From Anaerolineae bacterium (lineage in GTDB: Bacteria > Chloroflexota > Anaerolineae > 4572-78 > J111), in NCBI GenBank assembly GCA_023382535.1, contig JAHDWA010000002.1:124001-188000 (forward strand): 64,000 nt of DNA, read 5' to 3'. Shown here piece by piece: positions 24,493 through 31,444 of the stretch. Made by a program: the position numbers and the translations under genes. Numbering within the stretch: position 1 is the stretch's first letter; the number at the start of each line of letters is the position of its first letter. The notes below the pieces were generated by a model that worked only from the letters and a program-made list of their open reading frames with translations, was not told the origin of the DNA and searched no databases.

Positions 24493-25197
24493 CTATTCTT
24501 CAATTATCTTATAGAAATCAGATTCTAAATCAACCACCTCACGCAAGAAGGTATCTACCTGTTCTTGCCTCACTTCACCCGCACTGGCCATTTCTTTAAC
24601 TAAATTATGCAGGTGACAGGTGTTATGCAACGCAATTTGGATGAGTCTTTTTTGCTGCTGAATGTTACCGGCGAAACGTTCGGTTAACGTCAGCGTCAGC
24701 GCAGCCAGGATTTGTTCCAACAAGGGGCGTAGTTCCTGGCTGGCTTCACTTAAAATGGTGGTGCGGAGTGTTTCCATCGCCGCTTGGGCTTCGGCTAAGC
24801 CCTGCTGGCGGCTCAAAGCGACGCGGCGAAAAACCGCATTGATCCTGGCCAGTAATTCTTCCCGGTCAAAGGGCTTGGTAATGTAGTCGTCTGCGCCAGC
24901 CTCGATGCCATACAGTTTGTCTACTGGCGCCGACCGTGCAGTCAAAAAGATAAAGGGAATGGCTGCTGTAAGCGGGTCGCGAGCCAGGATTTTCCGCACT
25001 TCAAAACCATTCAGATAGGGCATCATAACATCGCATAAAATAAGATCGGGCTGCTCCTGCTGGGTTAAGCGCAGCCCCTCGTCGCCGTTGAGTGCGGTTA
25101 TAACTTGATACCCCGCCTTCTTTAAAATAAAGGTAAGGTACAATAACGCCTCTTTATCATCATCAATGACCAGAATAGTTGAGGATTGAGCTTTCAT
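24493..25197 (-). CDS. Response regulator with helical output, downstream of fliQ
   Basis: Receiver domain at residues 7-127: TILVIDDDKEALLYL, phosphorylatable Asp in LILCDVMMPYLNGFE, FLTARSAPVDKLYG, and TKPFDREEL. The C-terminal 105 residues are helical (LRPLLEQILAALTLTLTERF) with no recognisable DNA-binding or enzymatic domain; a histidine in the IALHNTCHLHNLV helix hints at an HPt- or HisKA-like dimer, unproven. It ends the flbD-mot-fli operon, 8 nt after fliQ, where fliR would be expected. Confidence 0.82.
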   Translation of the reverse strand: MKAQSSTILVIDDDKEALLYLTFILKKAGYQVITALNGDEGLRLTQQEQPDLILCDVMMPYLNGFEVRKILARDPLTAAIPFIFLTARSAPVDKLYGIEAGADDYITKPFDREELLARINAVFRRVALSRQQGLAEAQAAMETLRTTILSEASQELRPLLEQILAALTLTLTERFAGNIQQQKRLIQIALHNTCHLHNLVKEMASAGEVRQEQVDTFLREVVDLESDFYKIIEE

Positions 25198-25205
25198 AGG
25201 AGTAG

Positions 25206-25475
25206 TCAGCGCACCATATAGGGCAGCAATTCAAATAACCTGGCTGTAAACCCGACCGCCTGCTCCAGCATCCAGGGGCCTAGGGCCAGTAAGACCAAAG
25301 CCAATCCGACAAGTTTGGGGACAAAGGTCAGGGTCATCTCGTTAATTTGAGTTACGGCCTGGAATAGGCTGATTATTAACCCTATCAGCAAACTTATCCC
25401 CAGCATCGGCGCACCCAACAATAAGACCATCAGCATGGCGTCGCGCCCGACGGTCATCACGAAAGATTCAGTCAT
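25206..25475 (-). CDS. fliQ: Flagellar export gate protein FliQ
   Basis: Small export-gate subunit, 89 aa with two hydrophobic hairpin segments (about 15-40 and 50-75). The family signature LIGLIISLFQAVTQINEMTL and the following TFVPKL are present. AAGGAG lies 8 nt before the ATG. It follows fliP by 34 nt as in other genomes, but fliR does not follow; a response regulator does. Confidence 0.95.
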   Translation of the reverse strand: MTESFVMTVGRDAMLMVLLLGAPMLGISLLIGLIISLFQAVTQINEMTLTFVPKLVGLALVLLALGPWMLEQAVGFTARLFELLPYMVR

Positions 25476-25509
25476 TTCAGTAACTCCTTTTCATAATCCT
25501 TTAATGGAT

Positions 25510-26337
25510 TTATCCCCCGCCAAAACTTAGCATCAACGACCTTACAATCAAGTGCCAGCCATCAACCATGACGAACAACAGCAGCTTGAAAGGCAGTGAG
25601 ATAATCGAGGGCGGCAGCATCATCATCCCCATTGACATCAGGGCGCTGGATACGACCATATCAATAATGAGAAAAGGGATAAAAACAATGACGCCCATCT
25701 GAAAGGCGGTTTTTAATTCGCTGATGATAAAGGCCGGGATGAGGACATAGGTCGGTATGTCCGCTTGAGCTTTGGGACGAGGCAGTTTAGCCAGGTCAAC
25801 AAAGAGGGCCAGGTCACGCTCACGGGTTTGTCGAAATAAGAATACACGTATCGGTTCAACTCCCCGCTCGTAAGCCGTCTTTTGGTCAATTTCCTCGTTG
25901 AGATAGGGTTGTAGTGCCTGCTCATTAATCTGATTCCAGGTTGGGGCCATCACAAAAAAGGTCAGAAACAGCGCCATACCAATCAAGACCTGGTTAGGTG
26001 GAAGTTGAGGCACGGCCAGGGCGCTGCGCACAAAAGATAAGACGATGATAATGCGGGTGAAGGCGGTGACCATCACCAACACCGCCGGAGCCAGGCTCAA
26101 AACGGTGAGGAGCAGCATAATCTGCAAGCCGCCGCTCACCACCTGGGGATTATCAAGGTTTATGGATGGTTGGCCCAAATTCGTCAGGGGATTAGCAGCC
26201 GTACTTTCGCCAGCGCAGGCTGTGGTCGCCAACAGGACAGCCAGCATCAGGAGGCCCAACAGAAAATTTCGCCGGCATTTGGCCTGACCACTAGCGGTAT
26301 TGGTTGGGCCAGAGAGCGGTGGCTCAGGGTTGAACAT
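25510..26337 (-). CDS. fliP: Flagellar export gate protein FliP
   Basis: Core export-gate subunit. The signature FTRIIIVLSFVRSALAVPQL is at about residues 94-113, LFLTFFVMAPTWNQI follows, and IPAFIISELKTAFQMGVIVF with the ALMSMGMMMLPPSIISLPFK segment close the family pattern. FliP proteins often begin with a signal peptide. Here there is a charged 25-aa lead, a hydrophobic stretch and LLATTACAGES, which looks like a degenerate lipobox. The start overlaps the end of a small upstream ORF by 14 nt. Confidence 0.96.
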   Translation of the reverse strand: MFNPEPPLSGPTNTASGQAKCRRNFLLGLLMLAVLLATTACAGESTAANPLTNLGQPSINLDNPQVVSGGLQIMLLLTVLSLAPAVLVMVTAFTRIIIVLSFVRSALAVPQLPPNQVLIGMALFLTFFVMAPTWNQINEQALQPYLNEEIDQKTAYERGVEPIRVFLFRQTRERDLALFVDLAKLPRPKAQADIPTYVLIPAFIISELKTAFQMGVIVFIPFLIIDMVVSSALMSMGMMMLPPSIISLPFKLLLFVMVDGWHLIVRSLMLSFGGG

Positions 26338-26563
26338 TAAAAAAGTAATCCTTCCCGTTTTCCGGCGCGTCCTCCCAGGGTAGCTGAGAGGAGTTTTTTG
26401 AGGGGGCCGCTATCTCGATCATATGCCAACGATGGCAGATCGAACAACGCCACCAGACCGCCCATCCCCCGGGAATCGGGTACACCGTGACCGGTTCTCC
26501 GGCCTTCTGTCGCCCCGTGTTCGGGCAGATAAGCCACTTATTAAGATGCTGTTTGGTGTTCAT
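26324..26563 (-). CDS. Small cysteine-containing protein between fliO and fliP
   Basis: A 79-aa ORF I do not recognise. It contains CPNT and CSICHRWH, which could form a zinc ribbon (three Cys plus His), and is rich in Trp. It has a plausible GGGGA site 9 nt upstream and overlaps fliP by 14 nt, suggesting translational coupling. It lies in the export-gate part of the operon. It could be a small structural or regulatory protein; the family is unknown. Confidence 0.6.
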   Translation of the reverse strand: MNTKQHLNKWLICPNTGRQKAGEPVTVYPIPGGWAVWWRCSICHRWHMIEIAAPSKNSSQLPWEDAPENGKDYFFNVQP

Positions 26564-26604
26564 TGGTTGTTCCCCAATCTCAGAGATCTGATTTGCCTCA
26601 AAAT

Positions 26605-26634
26605 GGATTTGCCAATTCCTTTAGGGGCAAATCC
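26605..26634. repeat. 9-bp inverted repeat upstream of the small cysteine protein
   Basis: GGATTTGCC and GGCAAATCC flank a 12-nt loop in the 117-bp gap between fliO and the small cysteine-containing gene. In the minus-strand transcript it would form a stem shortly before the next gene. With no U-run it is more likely a processing or partial-termination hairpin than a full terminator. Confidence 0.5.
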
Positions 26635-26680
26635 GGGGTTCCTGATCTATCTTTTAACGAAATCTTTTACTTTTTGTTCC

Positions 26681-27361
26681 TTACCCTGGCCCAGTTGGTC
26701 GAATACGCTGAACACTGGTCCGCAAATTATCGAAGGCGGTCTGCCAATCGAGTGAAGAAGAGGCATTGCTTTGCCTTTGGGTAGCGGCCAAGGTTTCAGC
26801 AAAAGGAGAGCCTTCCTCGTTTAAGGGGGTCGCTACATCGGCCAGCTCGGCTAACAGGGAGAGTTGGTGGTCGGTTGCTCCTATCAGCAGTGTCTTTTCT
26901 CCGACCACGATCAGGTGCAGGGCGCGACCCGGCGCCAGGCCGGCTGTCTCTAAGACTCGGATCGTGGCCCCGCTGGTCACAAGTTTACGCTGGCCCCGCT
27001 GCAGCCAGCGCAATCCCAGCAGGGCCAGGTAAACCAGGCCAAGCACCAGGAACAGTTTTAGAGCCAGTTCCCCGCCACTTAGCCAAAGAGGGCGCTCATC
27101 CTCGGCATTGCCAGCCAGGAAAGGGATGGCACTTGGATCGTACTCGGCTAAGAATGGCTGCTCTGCTTGAGGTTCTTTTGAACCACTTTCGACAGAGATT
27201 TTTGTTGGGATGTTCGATGCCTCTGCCTTATCCTGGGCCTGAGGGGAGGTAAAAGAGGTTTGCTGGACAAAAAAAAGCAGCAGCCCCAGTCCAAAGATAA
27301 ACAGCCAGATGCCCCAACCAAAAAATGAGCGCTTATCGGCTAATTGTTGGTTGCCAAACAT
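26681..27361 (-). CDS. fliO: Flagellar export protein FliO
   Basis: FliO helps assemble the FliP ring. The 226-aa protein has an N-terminal membrane segment (about 15-35), a polar linker, a second membrane segment (ALKLFLVLGLVYLALLGLRW, about 100-119) and the cytoplasmic FliO domain: TIRVLETAGLAPGRALHLIV, then EKTLLIGATDHQLSLLAEL. The ATG at 27361 is chosen over an upstream TTG because AGGG lies 7 nt before it. It follows fliN and precedes fliP. Confidence 0.88.
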   Translation of the reverse strand: MFGNQQLADKRSFFGWGIWLFIFGLGLLLFFVQQTSFTSPQAQDKAEASNIPTKISVESGSKEPQAEQPFLAEYDPSAIPFLAGNAEDERPLWLSGGELALKLFLVLGLVYLALLGLRWLQRGQRKLVTSGATIRVLETAGLAPGRALHLIVVGEKTLLIGATDHQLSLLAELADVATPLNEEGSPFAETLAATQRQSNASSSLDWQTAFDNLRTSVQRIRPTGPG

Positions 27362-27370
27362 GGTCAAACC

Positions 27371-27757
27371 CTATTGCAGCGAATTAACCCGCTGGGCCGG
27401 GGGTAAAATATCGGTAATGCGCACCCCAAAACGATCGTCAATAACAACCACCTCTCCCCGCGCAATCAGCCGGTCGTTGACTAACACATCTACCGGTTCA
27501 CCCGCCAGCTTATCCAATTCCAAAACAGCACCAGGCCCCAGTTTGAGAATACTCTCAATACTCATCTTGGTTCGCCCCAATTCGACGGCTACTCGCAGGG
27601 TCACACCAAGCAGCAGATCGAGATTGGTCGGAGTGGAAACCGAATTGGCCGGCTTCAGGGGCGCAAACTGAACCGGACGAGCCGTAATTTCTTTTTGGCC
27701 TCCCATTTCACCTGTTAGCTGGGCTAATTCTTCAGGGGTTATGGCTAACTGATCCAT
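27371..27757 (-). CDS. fliN: Flagellar switch protein FliN
   Basis: C-ring component. The C-terminal SpoA domain is clear: LGVTLRVAVELGRTKMSIES, LKLGPGAVLELDKLAGEPVD, DRLIARGEVVVIDDRFGVRI, residues about 48-116. The protein is short (128 aa), a true FliN rather than the long FliY of Bacillus, so no CheC-like phosphatase domain is fused. It overlaps fliM by 26 nt and has GGAGG 9 nt upstream of its ATG. Confidence 0.95.
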   Translation of the reverse strand: MDQLAITPEELAQLTGEMGGQKEITARPVQFAPLKPANSVSTPTNLDLLLGVTLRVAVELGRTKMSIESILKLGPGAVLELDKLAGEPVDVLVNDRLIARGEVVVIDDRFGVRITDILPPAQRVNSLQ

Positions 27758-28736
27758 TACTCTTTACCTCCATAACGTTCATAATCTGCACGGCCAGGTG
27801 ACGACTCGATTGGCCGGGCTGGGCTTGAAATTTAGGACACTCACCCACCAAAACGGGGAGAGAGCGCCCTACCACTGTGTTCAGCATCAGCACGTCACCC
27901 AGGTGCAGGTGTAACAAATCTTCAAAACTGGCGCTTATCTCTCCCAGCAGCACCGACACATCTACTTCCATTTCCTGGACGTGCCGGCGTAACGCGTCGG
28001 AATGAGCACCTGTCTCTTTGGTTTCCCCGGCTACCCAGGTGTGAGGACTTAACGCCGAGGCAATGGGTTTCAGCAGTGAGTACGGCAGGCAGATGCTCAT
28101 CATGCCGGTGTTTTCTCTTGCTTTGATTTCAAACCCCAAAAAAACAGCCGCATCGGACGGCAAAGCAACCTGGGCAAATTCGGGATTTAGGGTGGTTTCT
28201 GAGACGCCAATATTGAGTTCAATCACGTTTTTCCAGGCTTCCTGTAAATCCTGGGAGATATATTCATTAACCCCGTACATGAGGGTCTGCTCAAGGTCGG
28301 TAATATCGTGACTCTCGTCGGCCGGACGGCCAAAACCGCCTAGCAGCCGGTCAATGATGATGGTCACGGTCGGCGCATCTATCGCCAGCATCATGCGGCC
28401 GGGGAGTGGTTCCATTTGGAAAATATTAATAAGTGAGGGCGAGGCAATGTTCTGCATAAAATCGGCAAAGCTGCCCTGCTCAAGGTGAACGCACATCACC
28501 TGAACTGTGGCGCGCATATACGCGGACAAAGACGAACTAATCCGGCGGGCAAAGTTTTCGTGGATCATCTGCAAGGTGCGGATTTGCTCTTTGGAAAACT
28601 TGTCCGGCGAGCGAAAATCGTAAGCTCGTACCGAGCCGATGATGTGTTCTCCACCGGGCAGGGGAGTTCCGTCTGTTGGCAAAATGGATAGAAGCGCATC
28701 AATCTCTTTTTGGGTTAGAGATTTTTCTTTGGTCAT
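27732..28736 (-). CDS. fliM: Flagellar switch protein FliM
   Basis: C-ring protein that binds phospho-CheY. The N-terminal CheY-binding motif is present (SLTQKEIDALLSIL, residues 5-18). Next come the FliM middle domain (HIIGSVRAYDFRSPDKFSKE, IHENFARRISSSLSAYMRAT, MEPLPGRMMLAIDAPTVTII) and a C-terminal SpoA-like domain (VLLGEISASFEDLLHLHLGD). Its presence implies a CheA/CheY pathway in this organism even though cheA is not in the window. It lies between fliL and fliN. Confidence 0.96.
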   Translation of the reverse strand: MTKEKSLTQKEIDALLSILPTDGTPLPGGEHIIGSVRAYDFRSPDKFSKEQIRTLQMIHENFARRISSSLSAYMRATVQVMCVHLEQGSFADFMQNIASPSLINIFQMEPLPGRMMLAIDAPTVTIIIDRLLGGFGRPADESHDITDLEQTLMYGVNEYISQDLQEAWKNVIELNIGVSETTLNPEFAQVALPSDAAVFLGFEIKARENTGMMSICLPYSLLKPIASALSPHTWVAGETKETGAHSDALRRHVQEMEVDVSVLLGEISASFEDLLHLHLGDVLMLNTVVGRSLPVLVGECPKFQAQPGQSSRHLAVQIMNVMEVKSNGSVSHNP

Positions 28737-28781
28737 AACCAGTTATCACCATCAAATTCTCAATAAAAGCCTGGATGGGGA

Positions 28782-29438
28782 TCATTGAACAACAAATTCG
28801 GTGAAATAAATATTGACGATGCCTTGATAACCCAGGACCGCATTTATCTTTGTAATCAGTTCTTGTTTCAGGACCTGTTTCCCCTCGATGGTGGAAATTT
28901 CATTAAAGGTTTTGCTGGATAGAACCGTGGTCACAATATCGTCTATAACAGGACGCATGGCGTCAATAGCTCCTTGAAAAGGATCAAGGGCTGAGTCCTC
29001 GCTCCCGCTGCCGTGAGCAGGAGCAGTTTCGCCGGACATCCTGGCCTGGTAGTACTCTTTTACCGTGGGATGGAACTCTAACACGATGCCGGCCTGCAAA
29101 TAGCGCAAGCCCCCCGGCTCAGCCAGATTGACCACCTTGGGTTCAAGCTGATACATTACACCCTGGCCCGGCTGAATTGCGGGCATCACAAGTTGCGGCG
29201 CCGCACTGGCCGGCTCTAAATGACCCGGCTCAATTGCCGGAATCATTTCTGGGGCCTGGCTTTCCGGGGTGGCGGCCGGAGGTGTGCTGGTGTTGGCTGA
29301 GGCAGCCTCGGCGTCAAATTCGATGTAGATAGGCTTCCACCATGTTTCCGGGGCCAGCAAAACATAGGCAACCATGCCCAGGAGGAGGACCGTAACGACG
29401 GCCGGGATGAGAATTTTAGGATTTGAGAATTTTTTCAT
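28782..29438 (-). CDS. fliL: Flagellar basal body protein FliL
   Basis: Stator-associated single-span membrane protein. It has one N-terminal membrane helix (about 8-29), then a periplasmic/extracytoplasmic part ending in the FliL domain (YQLEPKVVNLAEPGGLRYLQ, GIVLEFHP, TTVLSSKTFNEISTIEGKQV, VNIYFTEFVVQ). At 218 aa it is longer than most FliL because of a Pro/Ala/Glu-rich linker (about 45-95). It follows motB by 16 nt. Confidence 0.92.
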   Translation of the reverse strand: MKKFSNPKILIPAVVTVLLLGMVAYVLLAPETWWKPIYIEFDAEAASANTSTPPAATPESQAPEMIPAIEPGHLEPASAAPQLVMPAIQPGQGVMYQLEPKVVNLAEPGGLRYLQAGIVLEFHPTVKEYYQARMSGETAPAHGSGSEDSALDPFQGAIDAMRPVIDDIVTTVLSSKTFNEISTIEGKQVLKQELITKINAVLGYQGIVNIYFTEFVVQ

Positions 29439-29454
29439 TAGGAATCACCTTGTC

Positions 29455-30243
29455 TTAATGAGAGGTTGCAGCAACAGACGTGTCTTTTATCGAAAATTGG
29501 CGAGACTCGTTCGGATAGATGATGATAATATCGGCCCGGCGATTCAGGGTTCGATTGGCCCGGCTGTCATTGGGGGCAACCGGAGCATATTCGGCATGGC
29601 CCGCCGGAAGCAATCGCTCCGGGGCAATACCCTCTTGTTCTATCAAATAGCGCACAATGCTCACGGCTCTAGCCACCGATAGCTCCCAATTGGTCGGATA
29701 ACGAGGATCATTTGTCGGTGTATTGTCAGTATGACCTTCGATCCGAACCGGATTGTTAATGGTTCTGAGAACCTCGGCAATCTTGTGCAAGGTTTCCAGC
29801 GACTCTGGCTTTAACTCGGCGCTGCCTGACTCGAAGATCAACCCATTGGAGAGGCTAATAATCACCCCTTCCAGGTTCATATTGACACTAATCTCCCCGG
29901 TGAGATTGGCCTGCGAAGCAAAAGCGGTCAACTCAGATGTCACCGAGACAAAATCCCGCTGCCGGGGCGACAGCATCTCAAAAAAATTAGGCGAAGGCTG
30001 TTGGCTGCTGCCCCCTTTGGATTGGCCAACAATGACCGCGCCTGGTTTTGTGCCAATATTGATCACATGAAAAGCTTCGCTCATCGACTCGGCCACCTGG
30101 GCAAATTTCTTTAGGTCGGTATTAGCCATCGAAAACATGACGACAAAAAAAACCATCAGCAGGGTGATCATGTCGGCGTAGGTAAGCAGCCAACGCTCCT
30201 CATTTTCATGCTCTTCGTGAGTGGGTTTATGTTTTGCAGACAT
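29455..30243 (-). CDS. motB: Flagellar motor stator protein MotB
   Basis: Stator subunit anchoring the motor to peptidoglycan. The single membrane helix carries the ion-binding Asp (D24 in TYADMITLLM). The C-terminal OmpA-like domain has EGHTDNTPTNDPRYPTNWEL and RANRTLNRRADIII. The TYAD-ITLLM form is shared by proton and sodium stators, so I do not assign the ion. It directly follows motA (2-nt gap). Confidence 0.96.
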   Translation of the reverse strand: MSAKHKPTHEEHENEERWLLTYADMITLLMVFFVVMFSMANTDLKKFAQVAESMSEAFHVINIGTKPGAVIVGQSKGGSSQQPSPNFFEMLSPRQRDFVSVTSELTAFASQANLTGEISVNMNLEGVIISLSNGLIFESGSAELKPESLETLHKIAEVLRTINNPVRIEGHTDNTPTNDPRYPTNWELSVARAVSIVRYLIEQEGIAPERLLPAGHAEYAPVAPNDSRANRTLNRRADIIIIYPNESRQFSIKDTSVAATSH

Positions 30244-30245
30244 AG

Positions 30246-31025
30246 TTACTCTTTATGAGCGTTACCTTCGTGTCCACGTAATTTCGGAGCCAGGAATGAT
30301 TCCAGTTTCTCACGAACAATGCGCGGGTTTTCGCCGGCCTGGACCGCCAGCACGCCTTGCAGAGCTACTTCACGCGCATTCATTTCACTCTGGTTTTTTT
30401 GCTTTAACTTATTGGCCATTGGCAGCCAGAGGATATTGGCGCTGGCTACCCCGTAAAGGGTTGCAATAAAAGCGGTTGCAATCGAGTGGCCCAGGTTTTC
30501 CGGGTCCGATAGGCGGCTGAGGACGTTGACCAGCCCCATGACCGTTCCGATAATACCCATGGTCGGGCCATACCCACCCAACGCTTTGAGCATCTCGATC
30601 CCCTCTTTATGCCGCTCGGCGACCTGGCTCGTATCTATTTCCATGACTTCTTGGACTACGGCCGGGTCTACCCCATCAACAATCAGCATGACCCCTTTTT
30701 TGATAAAGTCGTCTTCTATTTTGCGAGCCTCTTCTTCCAGGGATAAGAGACCATCACGACGGGCCTGGTCGGCCAGCTTAACAAATAAATCAATCAGAGC
30801 CTGGGGATCGCCTTTGTAAGGCTGAAAGCATTGGGCAATGGTCGCCGGGAGCCTTAAAACCTGTTTTAGCGGAAAAGCGACAAACAAAGCACCGGCGCAG
30901 CCACCAAAAACGATGACCGATGCCGGTACATTTAAGAGGGACATGGGGTTGCCGCCTTCAATAACCATTGAGCCGATCATTGCCCCCAATCCCAGAACCA
31001 AGCCGATTACTGTTGCTATTTCCAT
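30246..31025 (-). CDS. motA: Flagellar motor stator protein MotA
   Basis: Torque-generating stator subunit with four membrane segments, 259 aa. Motifs: GGNPMSLLNVPASVIVFGGC near the start, the cytoplasmic loop with charged helices (DQARRDGLLSLEEEARKIED), and GGYGPTMGIIGTVMGLVNVL at about 150-170. The second gene of the flbD-motA-motB set, a common order in Gram-positives and spirochaetes. Confidence 0.96.
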   Translation of the reverse strand: MEIATVIGLVLGLGAMIGSMVIEGGNPMSLLNVPASVIVFGGCAGALFVAFPLKQVLRLPATIAQCFQPYKGDPQALIDLFVKLADQARRDGLLSLEEEARKIEDDFIKKGVMLIVDGVDPAVVQEVMEIDTSQVAERHKEGIEMLKALGGYGPTMGIIGTVMGLVNVLSRLSDPENLGHSIATAFIATLYGVASANILWLPMANKLKQKNQSEMNAREVALQGVLAVQAGENPRIVREKLESFLAPKLRGHEGNAHKE

Positions 31026-31027
31026 AG

Positions 31028-31240
31028 TTATGCTTCTGCCTCTACAATTTGAGGGCGTTGGCTAAAAATACGCTGCCGGTAGGCCACCACCGCCTCGACG
31101 ATGACTTCGGGCGATTCTTTAACCACAAGTTTGGTATGGCTGATGAGCGAAATCACGGTATCAGGCGTCGCTTCCACAAATTCAATCATTTCGGCGTTCA
31201 CCCACAATGCGCTGTTATTGAGGCGGGTCACTTTGATCAT
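31028..31240 (-). CDS. flbD: FlbD family flagellar protein (SwrD)
   Basis: A 70-aa protein with the whole FlbD pattern: MIKVTRLNNSALWVNAEMIE and FVEATPDTVISLISHTKLVV, then KESPEVIVEAVVAYRQR. In Bacillus the homologue SwrD raises motor torque for swarming. It is the first gene of the mot-fli operon, with GGAGG just before the ATG and a repeat-box promoter ending about 25 nt upstream. Not related to the sigma-54 regulator of Caulobacter that shares the name. Confidence 0.93.
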   Translation of the reverse strand: MIKVTRLNNSALWVNAEMIEFVEATPDTVISLISHTKLVVKESPEVIVEAVVAYRQRIFSQRPQIVEAEA

Positions 31241-31265
31241 ATATCCTCCAGATGATTCAATTCTG

Positions 31266-31331
31266 ACTATATCACCCCCACGGGTAATTTTCAGTAAATG
31301 GCGCGTGAACGGAGGATAAAATCTACGTAAA
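31266..31331 (-). promoter_or_regulatory. Four-repeat flagellar operator and promoter of flbD-motA-motB-fli operon
   Basis: Minus strand: TTTAC (31331-31327), TTTAT (31320-31316), TTCAC (31309-31305), TTTAC followed by TG (31298-31292), all at 11-bp period. Then 18 nt and GATATAGT, forming the extended -10 TGA-TATAGT (31271-31266). The predicted transcript starts about 20 nt before flbD. It is back to back with the operator of the glycosidase-flgC operon, 16 bp away. Confidence 0.8.
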
Positions 31332-31347
31332 AGGGACTGGGGCTGGC

Positions 31348-31413
31348 TTTACGCAAAATTCATGGGCGTTTCACGTCAACTTTACTGAAATATCAGGCCA
31401 GGCGTGCTATATT
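31348..31413 (+). promoter_or_regulatory. Four-repeat flagellar operator and promoter of glycosidase-flgC-fliEFGH operon
   Basis: Plus strand: TTTAC (31348), TTCAT (31359), TTCAC (31370), TTTAC followed by TG (31381-31387), exact 11-bp period. Then 18 nt and GCTATATT, giving extended -10 TGC-TATATT (31408-31413). The leader before the ATG at 31445 is about 25 nt. The rest of the 204-bp gap is explained by this and the divergent operator. Confidence 0.8.
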
Positions 31414-31444
31414 TTTGCTCAGTAAAGATGGGAACCACTTAACA

